A stretch of DNA of 55,125 nucleotides from an uncultured Pelosinus sp. (GTDB lineage Bacteria > Bacillota > Negativicutes > UMGS1260). The stretch covers positions 1-55,125 of the forward strand of contig URQW01000014.1 of the NCBI GenBank assembly GCA_900550105.1. Reading direction: 5' to 3'. Below the pieces are notes generated by a model that saw only the letters and a list, made by a program, of their open reading frames with translations, had not been told where the DNA came from and made no database searches. Both the position numbers and the translations under genes were made by a program. Of the stretch, positions 25,546-34,571 are shown piece after piece (position 1 is the first letter of the stretch; every line of letters begins with the position of its first letter).

Positions 25546-26370
25546 TTAGCGCCGCAAATTCCACGCCGCCTGACTATACTTCTCTTGAACCAAGCGCTTA
25601 CTTGCCGCAATTTCTTCAGCCGTCAAAACTCCCGGCACTAACTGAAAATCTAAGGCCTGTGAAAAGCCGCCGCACAGAGCTTCACATACTTCTTCATAAG
25701 TTGTTTGCCTTCGTTGCAGTTTACGCAACGCTGTAACCGAGTTACCTAGAAGCTTGGTAAGACGCTGCCGCATTTCTTCGGAATCAACGCGTAACAGAGC
25801 CCCCAGGTCTTCTGGCGAAAAATCAAGCAAAATAGAGCCGTGCTGTAAAATAACACCGTGTTTTCGCACTTGTGCGCTGCCTACAAGCTTCGCGCCAGCA
25901 ACCGTAATCTCGTACTGAGCCGGTGCGTCAAAACAAGCAGCTGACGAATGTTCTTTTCGCCGTTGACTGTAGGCAGCTCTTGGCATGGTTAGCTGCGCAT
26001 CAATGCCTAATTTTTTTAATCCCCTAAGCAGTCCCTGACTAAAATAATGATAGGAGGCCGTAATCGTCCGGGGAATATTCGGTTCCGTTTCGCTGACAAT
26101 CATACTATAGGTCACTTCTTGGTCATGCAGCACCGCTCTGCCGCCAGTCATGCGACGCACCACAGCAATCCCCTTCTCCTGACAGCGCGCAAGATCAATC
26201 TCTGCTGCAGCCTTTTGAAAATAGCCCAGTGTTAAAGTAGCTGGATTCCAGCCATAAAACCGCAACGTTGGCGGCGCTTTTCCCGCTTTCACAGCAGCCA
26301 TAATGGCCTCGTCGATCGCCATATTTACCGCGCCTGAGTTTTCACCTGTATCAACAGCACGCCAAAGCAT
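25546..26370 (-). CDS. lipM: LipM-type octanoyltransferase (LplA/LipB superfamily)
   Basis: Moves the octanoyl group from acyl carrier protein to GcvH, the first step of lipoyl assembly. The 274-aa protein has RFYGWNPATLTLGYFQ, RRMTGGRAVLHDQEVTYS, a Cys at 146 in ACFDAPAQYEI (the LipM nucleophile position) and the lysine in AGAKLVGSAQVRKHG, matching B. subtilis LipM in length and Cys placement. That Cys argues against a lipoate-protein ligase. The ATG at 26370 follows GAAGGG; its first 20 bases overlap the radical-SAM gene upstream. The operon supplies its target GcvH. Confidence 0.85.
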   Translation of the reverse strand: MLWRAVDTGENSGAVNMAIDEAIMAAVKAGKAPPTLRFYGWNPATLTLGYFQKAAAEIDLARCQEKGIAVVRRMTGGRAVLHDQEVTYSMIVSETEPNIPRTITASYHYFSQGLLRGLKKLGIDAQLTMPRAAYSQRRKEHSSAACFDAPAQYEITVAGAKLVGSAQVRKHGVILQHGSILLDFSPEDLGALLRVDSEEMRQRLTKLLGNSVTALRKLQRRQTTYEEVCEALCGGFSQALDFQLVPGVLTAEEIAASKRLVQEKYSQAAWNLRR

Positions 26371-27340
26371 CTTGCCCTTCACCGCCTATACCGCTCTCGC
26401 GAATCGCCTGCAAAATTTCTCCGTCACTCAGCGGACGGGGATAATTATAAATCGTACCGCCTGGCCGTTCATTATAATAAGGCCGATTACAATCCTTGCA
26501 ACCTGACGTCTCAAATGCTTTTCCGCTAGCAAAAACTGATAAAATATCCACTTGATTAAAACCGCTGATTCGATCGCCATGAAATAAAATGGTTTCATAA
26601 CCAAAGCCTTTCTGCAGCAAATAATAAGCCATTTGAATCCGGCGATACACGCCAATCTCCGGCGGCTTTCGATTGGCCAGCGGGGTTCCCGCTACAGGCG
26701 TAAAAGCGAAGAGTCCCACAGTAATCGCTTCCTTTAAGCAATCAGCTAGAAACTGTACCGCCTCTTTTTCAGTTTCGCCCAGGCCGATAATAAGATGCGT
26801 GGCCATTCGACCAGGAAAAGTGGCAGCGCAATCTGAGAGAAGTTTACGGCGCAGTGAAAAATCACCGCCTTTCATGGCTGCAAAAACCGCAGGCGATGCG
26901 GCGTCTAGAGCTAAGCAAACCTTTTCGGCGCCAGCAGCCAGTAATTCCCCTGCCTGATCACAATTCACAATATAATTAGATGCGCAAATAGGCGCCAGCA
27001 GCTCCCCCTTGCCCTCAGCAGTCAAAACTGAAAGAGCTTGTAGCGTCACGGCCATGCTGCCCTGACTATTCACAACTTGAAGACAAATGCGTTTAAAGGA
27101 ACCACCTGCACAAGCGGCAGAAATCGCTGACGCAGCCTCTGTTTCGGCTATTTGCGGCCAGGTAATCCGCGATAAATAATTTTTATTGCCGCTACTCTGT
27201 CGCGACTGCGCGCAAAACGAACAGTTTCCCTGACAATCTTCGCCAAGCATGACATAGGCCGTAGTCGGCATAGCATCACTTTTTAAGCGTTTTTTCCCCA
27301 TCACGGCAGCTGTCCCTGCTGATACTTTCCACATTGTCAT
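26351..27340 (-). CDS. Radical SAM protein, candidate lipoyl synthase component (LipS1/LipS2 type, biotin-synthase-like)
   Basis: A 329-aa radical SAM enzyme. The [4Fe-4S] motif is C36xxxC40xxC43 in LGEDCQGNCSFC; a TIM barrel follows and a C-terminal SGCKDCNRPYYNERPGG adds cysteines (281, 284) that could ligate an auxiliary sulfur-donating cluster. It resembles BioB-related proteins, but there is no biotin pathway here. Its place between gcv genes and lipM, and the absence of lipA, fit the two-protein lipoyl synthase LipS1/LipS2 known from Thermococcus and some bacteria. The start at 27340 follows AGGAG; it overlaps the next radical-SAM gene by 4 bases. Which of the two names applies I cannot say. 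Confidence 0.78.
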   Translation of the reverse strand: MTMWKVSAGTAAVMGKKRLKSDAMPTTAYVMLGEDCQGNCSFCAQSRQSSGNKNYLSRITWPQIAETEAASAISAACAGGSFKRICLQVVNSQGSMAVTLQALSVLTAEGKGELLAPICASNYIVNCDQAGELLAAGAEKVCLALDAASPAVFAAMKGGDFSLRRKLLSDCAATFPGRMATHLIIGLGETEKEAVQFLADCLKEAITVGLFAFTPVAGTPLANRKPPEIGVYRRIQMAYYLLQKGFGYETILFHGDRISGFNQVDILSVFASGKAFETSGCKDCNRPYYNERPGGTIYNYPRPLSDGEILQAIRESGIGGEGQDALACC

Positions 27341-28155
27341 AGCACACAGCACTCCTCTCTCCGCTCAGGCTGTAACCCAAGTTCCTCAGCTAGTTTGACA
27401 GCATCTTTAGCTGGATTTACGATTCCATTTAATCCCATTTGAATCGCCATACAATCAAGTTCCCGCCGATAAGCGCCGCCAGGACGCATACAGCCAAGCT
27501 GCAGCGGTATATGAGGAAATAAGCGTCTTGCCGCAGCAAAAATTTTTTCTACTTCTGTCAAAGCCGGTGGATTTTTATCGGCGAAAGCGGTTCCCTTCGT
27601 CGGCGTAAACACTATAAAAGTAATTTTGTCAGCTCCTAGTCGCTGTAATTCTTCTAAGGCTCGGTACTCACCGCGAATTTCGCCGCCATAGAGACCAATA
27701 CAAATATGAGGAATAACGCTGCAGTGCTGTTTAAGGCTCTCGTAACAGGCGACATAATCGGCAACCGTGCGGTTGAGATGTAAAACCTCCTGAATCGTCC
27801 GATCATCCCCCACAAAATCAAAAGAAACCGTATCAGCTAGAGCAGCTACTTTCTCAATCTCATCGTCGGCGATCAGTCCTACATGGAGATTATAGCGAAC
27901 ATCCTGCTTTAACTCTGCCAAAAGCTCTAGCGAATCACCAAAAGGAACCCGACCGTCAGCGAGGCAGCCGCCGCTCACTAAAAAGCTACGGGCGCCGCGC
28001 TGTTTCTCTGCCGCAATCGCGGTAACAGGTTTCATTCCCTGAAGATAATGACCGCCGCAATGGGAGCATTTTAAGTCGCAGCGACTGCCTGTCAAAGTAA
28101 TCGCTTTTGTCTGATTCGGATACGCAAAAACGACTTTTCTATTTAACTCTGCCAT
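27337..28155 (-). CDS. Radical SAM protein, second candidate lipoyl synthase component (LipS1/LipS2 type, COG1856-like)
   Basis: A 272-aa radical SAM protein with C26xxxC30xxC33 (GSRCDLKCSHC) near the N-terminus, SGGCLADGRVP after the first strand, and further cysteines in QLGCMRPGG, ELDCMA and the C-terminal EECCVL. It resembles the uncharacterised biotin-synthase homologues of archaea. Partnered with the gene below it, it would insert two sulfurs into octanoyl-GcvH. Its start lies inside the end of gcvPB and its stop inside the start of the next gene, so the set is tightly coupled. The lipoyl role is inferred from context and family. Confidence 0.78.
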   Translation of the reverse strand: MAELNRKVVFAYPNQTKAITLTGSRCDLKCSHCGGHYLQGMKPVTAIAAEKQRGARSFLVSGGCLADGRVPFGDSLELLAELKQDVRYNLHVGLIADDEIEKVAALADTVSFDFVGDDRTIQEVLHLNRTVADYVACYESLKQHCSVIPHICIGLYGGEIRGEYRALEELQRLGADKITFIVFTPTKGTAFADKNPPALTEVEKIFAAARRLFPHIPLQLGCMRPGGAYRRELDCMAIQMGLNGIVNPAKDAVKLAEELGLQPERREECCVL

Positions 28156-29594
28156 CGTACCACCGGTTTTCGCGCCGCTGTTGTTTCGTCAAGACGGCCA
28201 ACTATCGTATCATGCGGCGCCCCTGTAACCTTTTCGGGACACGTCTTTGCTTCTACCGCAATAGCCTGCATAGCAGCAATAAAACCATCTAATGTCTCTT
28301 TACTTTCTGTTTCTGTCGGCTCAATCATAAGCGCCTCTTCCACAATGAGCGGAAAATAAATAGTTGGCGGATGATAGCCGTAATCAAGGAGTCGTTTGGC
28401 AATATCAAGCGTTCTCACGCCAAATTCACGCTGCTTTTTAGAAGTAAGAACACATTCATGCATGCAATGACGCTCGAAGGGAGAATCATAATCGTTCTTT
28501 AGCTGACTCAGACAGTAATTGGCGTTTAATACAGCATCTTCACTGACCTGCCGAAGTCCCTGCGCGCCAAGAGTGCGCATATAAGCATAAGCCCTGACAA
28601 TAATACCAAAATTCCCGTAAAAAGAATGCATTTTACCGATCGATAGGGGGCGATCAAAATCAAACTCATACTGACCGTTTGTAAGCGTAATCACCGGGAC
28701 AGGTAAAAACGGTACAAGTTCTTTTTTTACGCCTACAGGACCGGAACCAGGACCGCCGCCGCCGTGCGGTGTGGAAAAGGTTTTATGCAGGTTAAAATGG
28801 ACTACATCGAAGCCCATATCGCCGGGACGGGCAATTCCCATAATGGCGTTCATATTCGCTCCGTCATAATATAAGAGTCCCCCAGCAGCATGAACAATCG
28901 CGGCAATTTCTTCAATCTGACGTTCAAACAAACCTAATGTACTGGGATTTGTCAACATCAAAGCCGCTGTATCAGGCCCAACCGCTTCGCGCAAAGCCGC
29001 CAGATTGACCGAGCCATCGGGATTCGATTTAATTTCAACAATAGTTAGGCCGCATACGGCAGCAGTAGCGGGATTTGTCCCATGAGCCGAATCAGGTACA
29101 ATCACTTTGGTGCGCACTTCACCGCGCGACCGATGATAGGCGCGAATCAGTTTTAGGCCAGTCAGCTCACCGTGAGCCCCAGCCACAGGCTGCATAGTAA
29201 CGGCTTCCATGCCAGCAATCGCCGCTAGATATCGCTCTGTTTCATACAAAAGCTCTAAAGCGCCTTGCACCGAAGTACTGCCCTCAAGTGGGTGGATCGC
29301 AGCAAAGCCATCATAACGACAGACATCTTCGTTAATTTTCGGATTGTATTTCATCGTACAAGATCCCAGCGGATAAAATCCAGAATCAACACCAAAATTC
29401 CGATTGGAGAGTCCCGTGTAATGTCGAATCAAATCAGGCTGACTCACTTCCGGCAATGCCGCCGCTTCCTGCCGCAGCAAACTCTGGGGAATAAAAGCAG
29501 TCACTGCTTGGCTTGGTACATCCAGTTTTGGCAAATCTACGGCACAGCGACCACGCTTCGTCATTTCAAAGATGAGTTTTTGGCTCTCTTTCAC
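28143..29594 (-). CDS. gcvPB: Glycine dehydrogenase (decarboxylating) subunit 2
   Basis: PLP-bearing half of the P protein, which decarboxylates glycine and passes aminomethyl to lipoyl-GcvH. The 483-aa length fits the split enzyme. Lys271 in NLHKTFSTPHGGGGPG is the Schiff-base lysine; FYPLGSCTMKYNP and DSAHGTNPATAAVCG are further family motifs. It overlaps gcvPA by 4 bases and the first radical-SAM gene by 13. The split PA/PB form is typical of Firmicutes. Confidence 0.96.
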   Translation of the reverse strand: MKESQKLIFEMTKRGRCAVDLPKLDVPSQAVTAFIPQSLLRQEAAALPEVSQPDLIRHYTGLSNRNFGVDSGFYPLGSCTMKYNPKINEDVCRYDGFAAIHPLEGSTSVQGALELLYETERYLAAIAGMEAVTMQPVAGAHGELTGLKLIRAYHRSRGEVRTKVIVPDSAHGTNPATAAVCGLTIVEIKSNPDGSVNLAALREAVGPDTAALMLTNPSTLGLFERQIEEIAAIVHAAGGLLYYDGANMNAIMGIARPGDMGFDVVHFNLHKTFSTPHGGGGPGSGPVGVKKELVPFLPVPVITLTNGQYEFDFDRPLSIGKMHSFYGNFGIIVRAYAYMRTLGAQGLRQVSEDAVLNANYCLSQLKNDYDSPFERHCMHECVLTSKKQREFGVRTLDIAKRLLDYGYHPPTIYFPLIVEEALMIEPTETESKETLDGFIAAMQAIAVEAKTCPEKVTGAPHDTIVGRLDETTAARKPVVRWQS

Positions 29595-30937
29595 AATAAC
29601 GCCCCCATTTCCTGAACGAGAGAATCAATTTCGCTCTTCGTTCGCTTTTCGGTTACGGCAAGCAATAGACACCCCGTAAGTTCTGGGTAATATTTTCCCA
29701 GATCGAGACCGCCTAGAATCTTTTTCTCGCGCAGTTTTTGATTTAACAGAGCTGGCGGTGTTTTTACCTTGATCACAAATTCTGCAAAGAAGGGCTGCGA
29801 AAAAACTGGTTCACAGCCATCTAACTTTAGCAGTTCCGTATAGGCATAGTGAGCTTTTTGCAAGCACAAATCGGCTGTCTGTTGCAATCCTGCTCTACCG
29901 AGAGCGCTTAAATAAACAGCCGCCCCTAGAGCGCAAAGCGCCTCATTCGAGCAAATATTCGACGTAGCCTTTTCTCTTCTAATATGCTGTTCTCTCGCCT
30001 GCAGCGTCAACACAAAGCCACGATTTCCTCGGGTATCTGTCGTCTGGCCGACAATGCGCCCAGGCATTTTGCGCATTAATTTCTCTGTTGTGGCAAAAAA
30101 GCCAAGATAGGGTCCGCCAAAGGAAAGCGGCAATCCCAGCCCCTGTCCTTCACCGACAACAATATCAGCACCTAGATGACCTGGCGCTTCCAGTATTCCG
30201 AGCGCAATCGGGTCTGCTGCTACAATCAAATAAGCTCCATGGCTATGAGCTAAGTCCCCTAATGTTTTTATATCTTCAATCGACCCCAAAAAGTTAGGAT
30301 ATTGAACAATGAGCGCCGCCGTGTTCTGATCGAATAGCTCCTCCAGCTTGGCTAAATCAATCACTCCGTCAGCATAAGGCGCTGTTACTGTCACCAATTC
30401 CTTATCACGGCCATAAGTAGCGAAAACTTCCCGATAATGCGGGTGAACCGTCTGCGCTAAAAGAATTTTAGTTCTTCCCTTGGCGGAAGCCGCCATCATG
30501 GCCGCTTCCGCTAAAGCCGTACCGCCATCATACATGGACGCATTGGCCACAGCCATACCCGTAAGCTCGCAGATCATTGATTGATACTCCCAGAGAGCCT
30601 GTAAATACCCTTGCGAAAATTCCGGCTGGTACTGCGTATAAGCCGTATAAAATTCGGATCGCCCCAGTACATGAGCTACAACGCTGGGAATATAGCGATC
30701 ATAGGCGCCTGCCCCTAAAAAACAAGTGAAATCCTGTAGATTATCATTTTTTTGCGCAAGCTGCCGTAAATGACTGGCAAGCTCGTGCTCCGCCATAGGC
30801 GCTGGTAATGGCAAATCCCCTTGCAGCCTAACACGCTCTGGCACATCTTCAAACAAATCATCGATCTTAGAAGCGCCAATCGCCTGAAGCATCGCCTGGC
30901 GATCTTCTGCCGTATGAGGCAAATAGCTCCAGGCCAT
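29591..30937 (-). CDS. gcvPA: Glycine dehydrogenase (decarboxylating) subunit 1
   Basis: Partner half of the P protein; it forms the heterotetramer with GcvPB and contributes to the active site. 448 aa, with YLPHTAEDRQAMLQAIG at the N-terminus, FLGAGAYDRYIPSVV, YTQYQPEFSQGYLQALWEYQ in part, and LPLSFGGPYLGFFA. The ATG at 30937 is chosen because AAGGGGG lies just upstream inside the gcvH end; an earlier in-frame start at 30961 would overlap gcvH. Confidence 0.95.
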   Translation of the reverse strand: MAWSYLPHTAEDRQAMLQAIGASKIDDLFEDVPERVRLQGDLPLPAPMAEHELASHLRQLAQKNDNLQDFTCFLGAGAYDRYIPSVVAHVLGRSEFYTAYTQYQPEFSQGYLQALWEYQSMICELTGMAVANASMYDGGTALAEAAMMAASAKGRTKILLAQTVHPHYREVFATYGRDKELVTVTAPYADGVIDLAKLEELFDQNTAALIVQYPNFLGSIEDIKTLGDLAHSHGAYLIVAADPIALGILEAPGHLGADIVVGEGQGLGLPLSFGGPYLGFFATTEKLMRKMPGRIVGQTTDTRGNRGFVLTLQAREQHIRREKATSNICSNEALCALGAAVYLSALGRAGLQQTADLCLQKAHYAYTELLKLDGCEPVFSQPFFAEFVIKVKTPPALLNQKLREKKILGGLDLGKYYPELTGCLLLAVTEKRTKSEIDSLVQEMGALL

Positions 30938-30938
30938 A

Positions 30939-31331
30939 TTAGTGGCCCCCTTCGGACGCAAGTTCTTCGTAGGCTTTACTGTCTAACAGAGCATCAAGTT
31001 CAGCCGAGTTGGAAATTTCTACAGCAACAATCCAGCCCTCACCGTAAGGATCTTGATTGATCAATTCTGGCGCATCCTCTAACCCCATATTGACCTTTAC
31101 GATTTTCCCGCTAACTGGCGCATAAATATCAGAAACAGCCTTTACTGATTCAATGACAGAGAAACTGTCACCAGCTGTTAGTTCGCGACCGTCTTCTGGC
31201 AGCTCGACAAAAACAACATCGCCTAACTGGGCTTGTGCGAAATCAGTTACACCAATATACGCCATATTGCCTTCAACCCTAACCCACTCATGATCTTTGG
31301 AATACTTTAATTCTGCTGGAATGTTCATCAT
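30939..31331 (-). CDS. gcvH: Glycine cleavage system H protein
   Basis: Lipoyl carrier that shuttles the aminomethyl group among the P, T and L proteins. 130 aa; Lys64 in VIESVKAVSDIYAP is the lipoylation site, and YSKDHEWVRVEG is the usual N-terminus. It is the expected substrate of the lipM-like and radical-SAM proteins encoded further down the operon. Its ATG overlaps the stop of gcvT. Confidence 0.97.
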   Translation of the reverse strand: MMNIPAELKYSKDHEWVRVEGNMAYIGVTDFAQAQLGDVVFVELPEDGRELTAGDSFSVIESVKAVSDIYAPVSGKIVKVNMGLEDAPELINQDPYGEGWIVAVEISNSAELDALLDSKAYEELASEGGH

Positions 31332-32431
31332 TATTTCTCCTCTCGTTTATAAAATGGTTTTGAAATCACTTGGGCAGCGATCTTTTTACCACGAATCTCC
31401 ACAAAAAGCTCCTGACCGATTTGGGTATACGCACTGTTGATTAAGGCCAGTCCGAGATTTTTATCTAGGGACGGTCCATACGAGCCTGTTGTAATCTGAC
31501 CAATTCTTGCCTCGCCGCAAAAGACGGGATATTCTGCTCTAGCCACGCCGCGGCCAACCATTTCAATCCCCACAAGCTTGCGTCGCGGCCCCGTTTGCTT
31601 TTGCTTTGCCAACACTTCTTTTCCATTAAAATTCTCTTTATCAACTTTTACAAAAAAGCCAATTCCCGCCTCGATCGGCGTAATTTCTGCTGTCAGTTCA
31701 TGACCATATAAGGGGAAGCAGACTTCAAAGCGCAGTGTATCGCGACAACCAAGACCTGCTGGCAAAAGCCCCATAGGCTTACCAACTTCCATGATCGCTT
31801 CCCATAGCTCGGCAGCATCCTCAGGATCGCAGTATAATTCAAAGCCATCTTCGCCGGTATAACCAGTGCGAGACAATAGTACCTTCTTGCCTGCTATAAT
31901 CACTTCCGGCCAAAACCAGTAATAAGTCAGATCAGCTAAGGGAGCTTCCGTCAGGTTGACAAGAATATTTTTAGCCAAGGGCCCTTGCAGCGCCAATTGG
32001 GCTGTCTGATCTGACAGGTTTTCCAGCGTAACAGCAAAGCCAGCCTGATTTTCTTCCATCCAGGCCCAATCCTTGTCAATATTCGCCGCGTTCACTACAG
32101 CCAGATACTGCTCAGCCGAATATTTATAAATAAGCAAATCATCAACAGTACCGCCGTCGTTATAACACATGGGTGAATAAAGAATCTGGTTCTCTTGTAA
32201 TCTCGCTACGTCATTTGTCACTACTTTTTGCAAAAAATCTAGAGCATCTTTCCCTGTGACGAGAAATTCTCCCATATGGGACACATCAAACAGTCCCGCC
32301 TTCGTCCGCACTGCCAGATGCTCTTCTTTAATCCCGCTGTACTGAACAGGCAGAGACCAGCCGCCGAATTCCACCATTCGACCGCCATAACTCAAATGGG
32401 TTTCGTAGAGAGGGGTTCGTTTTGCCGTCAC
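31331..32431 (-). CDS. gcvT: Glycine cleavage system T protein (aminomethyltransferase)
   Basis: Transfers the methylene from aminomethyl-lipoyl-GcvH to tetrahydrofolate, releasing ammonia. 366 aa with LFDVSHMGEFLVTGKDALDFLQ in two blocks, the folate-binding LSRTGYTGEDGFELYC and CRDTLRFEV with the conserved Asp. It is the first gene after the tandem glycine riboswitch, so induction by glycine starts here. The organism may use the system to degrade glycine or, run in reverse, to make it. Confidence 0.96.
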   Translation of the reverse strand: MTAKRTPLYETHLSYGGRMVEFGGWSLPVQYSGIKEEHLAVRTKAGLFDVSHMGEFLVTGKDALDFLQKVVTNDVARLQENQILYSPMCYNDGGTVDDLLIYKYSAEQYLAVVNAANIDKDWAWMEENQAGFAVTLENLSDQTAQLALQGPLAKNILVNLTEAPLADLTYYWFWPEVIIAGKKVLLSRTGYTGEDGFELYCDPEDAAELWEAIMEVGKPMGLLPAGLGCRDTLRFEVCFPLYGHELTAEITPIEAGIGFFVKVDKENFNGKEVLAKQKQTGPRRKLVGIEMVGRGVARAEYPVFCGEARIGQITTGSYGPSLDKNLGLALINSAYTQIGQELFVEIRGKKIAAQVISKPFYKREEK

Positions 32432-32485
32432 TTACATCACTCCTATTATTTTGATAAAGAAAATAACATTGATTTTAGAGCACAC

Positions 32486-32532
32486 AAAAAGGACAGAGAA
32501 CAACAGTGTAGTTTCACTCTTGTTCTCTGTCC
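32486..32532 (-). terminator. Expression-platform terminator of the glycine riboswitch
   Basis: GGACAGAGAACAA and TTGTTCTCTGTCC form a perfect 13-base stem followed by TTTTTGTG on the minus strand, between the second aptamer and gcvT. It predicts transcriptional control, with glycine expected to relieve termination. Confidence 0.88.
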
Positions 32533-32535
32533 TTT

Positions 32536-32688
32536 TACCTGAGAGATTTGCTCCTAGCGGAGTCCCCATCGGTGACACATCGTTGTGTGCTCTCCAGAGT
32601 CTGGTCCGACTGCAGTTTGTTTACCTGAGAGTTTGAACAAAGCTTTGCTCCTTCGGTGCGCCTCGAAGGCGTCTCTCCCGCAGTCATC
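32536..32688 (-). promoter_or_regulatory. Tandem glycine riboswitch
   Basis: Two aptamers read on the minus strand: GACTGCGGGAGAGACG...CACCGAAGGAGCAA...AAACTCTCAGGTAAA, then CAGACTCTGGAGAGCAC...CACCGATGGGGACTCC...AATCTCTCAGGTAAAAGGACAGAG. Both carry the GGAGAG, CACCGA and CTCTCAGG blocks. They lie about 100 bases ahead of gcvT. The second aptamer flows straight into the terminator stem. Confidence 0.95.
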
Positions 32689-32810
32689 ATTCCTAGTTAT
32701 AAAGTTTTAAAATAGTAAAGCTGTAAAACCGTCTTTTTTTAAGTATATGAGAGGAAATATTTTCTGTCAATTCACTTTGTTAAAAGATTTCTTATCAAAT
32801 TGAGAATATT

Positions 32811-34454
32811 CTAACCTCCTAGTCGTTCATAAACTACCTCGCCATCAATCATGGTAAGGTCCACTTGAATATCCATCAACTGTTCCTCGGGATAAGCTAG
32901 AATGTCTTCGGAGAGAACAACAAGATCAGCTAGTTTTCCCACTTCAATACTTCCCTTGATGTTTTCTTCAAAGCTCGCATAGGCGCCGTTAATCGTGTAC
33001 AGCCGCAACGCTTCGGCCACAGTAATCTTTTGGTTAGCGCCAATCACCTCGCCTGTTCGTCGATCCCGGCGATTGACAGAGCCGTCAATGCCGCGCATCA
33101 CACTCTCTTCGCAAGTTGGCGCATCACTACCGATTACTGGTCGCAACCCTGCGTCAATATAGCTTCTCGCCGCAAACATATAATCGGCTCTATCGCCATA
33201 GTAACGGCGATAGTCACTACCGTTAATCGTCATAAATGCCGGATTTGAGACAGGAATAATTGCCAGCGAAGCCATACGGGCAATCAGCGCTTCATCAGTT
33301 AAAGCGCAATGCTCAATACGGTGGCGACAATCCTCACGGGGATACTTCGCCGCTGCCTGCTCATAGCCTGTAAGCATCATTTCTACTGCCAAATCGCCTA
33401 CAGCATGGGCTGTCATTTGACAATTCGCCCTATGTACCGTCGCAATCATAGCGTTAACCTCATCCTGGGTCCAGGTCAAAATTCCTGGCAGCTTCGCATT
33501 ATGACTGTAAGGCTGGCGGGTCGCACAGGACGGGCCGCTAGTACCGCCGTCAATCATAATTTTCAACGTACCTAGTTTAAATCTCTCGTCGCCAATACCG
33601 CTTTGCAGTCCCAGCGCCAAAAAGTCATCGCAAAGTTTTTTAGAAAAAGGCTTACCAAAAACACTGTGCAGCATCGCATAGACCCTAGGCTTGAACTCCC
33701 CATTACAACAAGCTTGCTGCATCAACTGGAATGATTGTGCACCAAATTCACCGGGATCATGAATCGATGTAATGCCTGTCTTTAAGAGTAAATCATTGGA
33801 TTTTTTTAGAGCCGCGCGCATTTCCGCATCACTATAGACAACCTTAGACCAAAGATAAAAATTCGTCGTCTCTTTTGTCATGCCCGTAAGGCGACCATTT
33901 TCAACAACAACTTCATTTTTCGCAAACTTAGCCGCATCGGCCGGGCTATGAATTCCGCCAGTTGCTAGCGCCAACGTATTATACACGCCCATATGACCGC
34001 AGACTCGCATACACTGCACAGGATTTTTCGGCGCTGCAGCATCAAGATCCTCAATAGTCACATGACGCTGCTCTTGCAATTTATTTTGATCATAGCCCCA
34101 CAGCTTGATCCATTCACCAGGGCGCCGCTTCGCTGCCTCCTGCGCAATAATGGCCTGAATCGCCCCAATCGATTTCGCCTTTTCATAGGTTATATCAATA
34201 ATCGCTCCATCAAAAAAGCCATATAAAATCGGATGAAAATGACAGTCAATAAACCCCGGCGTCACCACTCGCCCCTGAAGATCGATAACAGCTGTCTTTG
34301 CTCCTATGTAATCTTCTGCCCCCAAACGGCTGCCGACGTAAATAATCCGATTCCCCCGTACCGCAACAGCCTCGCAAATTTCATTTTGATTATTTATCGT
34401 AATTATTTTTCCGCCTAAAAAAACAGTGTCTGCAAAAAATTGATTCAAAGCCAT
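32811..34454 (-). CDS. Amidohydrolase family 3 (YtcJ-like) metal hydrolase
   Basis: A cytoplasmic metal-dependent hydrolase of unknown substrate, 547 aa. Seen: an N-terminal beta-sandwich strand, VTPGFIDCHFHPILYG (metal-binding HxH), a His in TAHAVGD, HRIEHCAL, VIGSDAPTCEES (catalytic Asp) and a C-terminal composite beta-sandwich ending VVYERLGG. It lies 117 bases downstream of the symporter, on the same strand, so probably hydrolyses something that symporter imports. Homologues act on amides and formamides. Confidence 0.87.
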   Translation of the reverse strand: MALNQFFADTVFLGGKIITINNQNEICEAVAVRGNRIIYVGSRLGAEDYIGAKTAVIDLQGRVVTPGFIDCHFHPILYGFFDGAIIDITYEKAKSIGAIQAIIAQEAAKRRPGEWIKLWGYDQNKLQEQRHVTIEDLDAAAPKNPVQCMRVCGHMGVYNTLALATGGIHSPADAAKFAKNEVVVENGRLTGMTKETTNFYLWSKVVYSDAEMRAALKKSNDLLLKTGITSIHDPGEFGAQSFQLMQQACCNGEFKPRVYAMLHSVFGKPFSKKLCDDFLALGLQSGIGDERFKLGTLKIMIDGGTSGPSCATRQPYSHNAKLPGILTWTQDEVNAMIATVHRANCQMTAHAVGDLAVEMMLTGYEQAAAKYPREDCRHRIEHCALTDEALIARMASLAIIPVSNPAFMTINGSDYRRYYGDRADYMFAARSYIDAGLRPVIGSDAPTCEESVMRGIDGSVNRRDRRTGEVIGANQKITVAEALRLYTINGAYASFEENIKGSIEVGKLADLVVLSEDILAYPEEQLMDIQVDLTMIDGEVVYERLGG

Positions 34455-34571
34455 AGAATCAACTCCTCTTTTCAGTCTATGTTTTTTCCGCTGTAAAATG
34501 CTTCTCTACTAATCATAATTCCTGAGTCATTCCAGCAAATCCTGCGACATCATTGGTATCTTCTAAATAGA

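Noticed and set aside
25546..26370. Lipoate-protein ligase A
   Set aside because: Length and the Cys146 in ACFDAPAQYEI fit LipM octanoyltransferase; no accessory ligase domain is present.
26351..28155. Biotin synthase (bioB) and partner
   Set aside because: BioB-like radical-SAM features are present, but no biotin genes are near and the genes are embedded among gcv, lipM and lpdA; lipoyl synthesis fits better.
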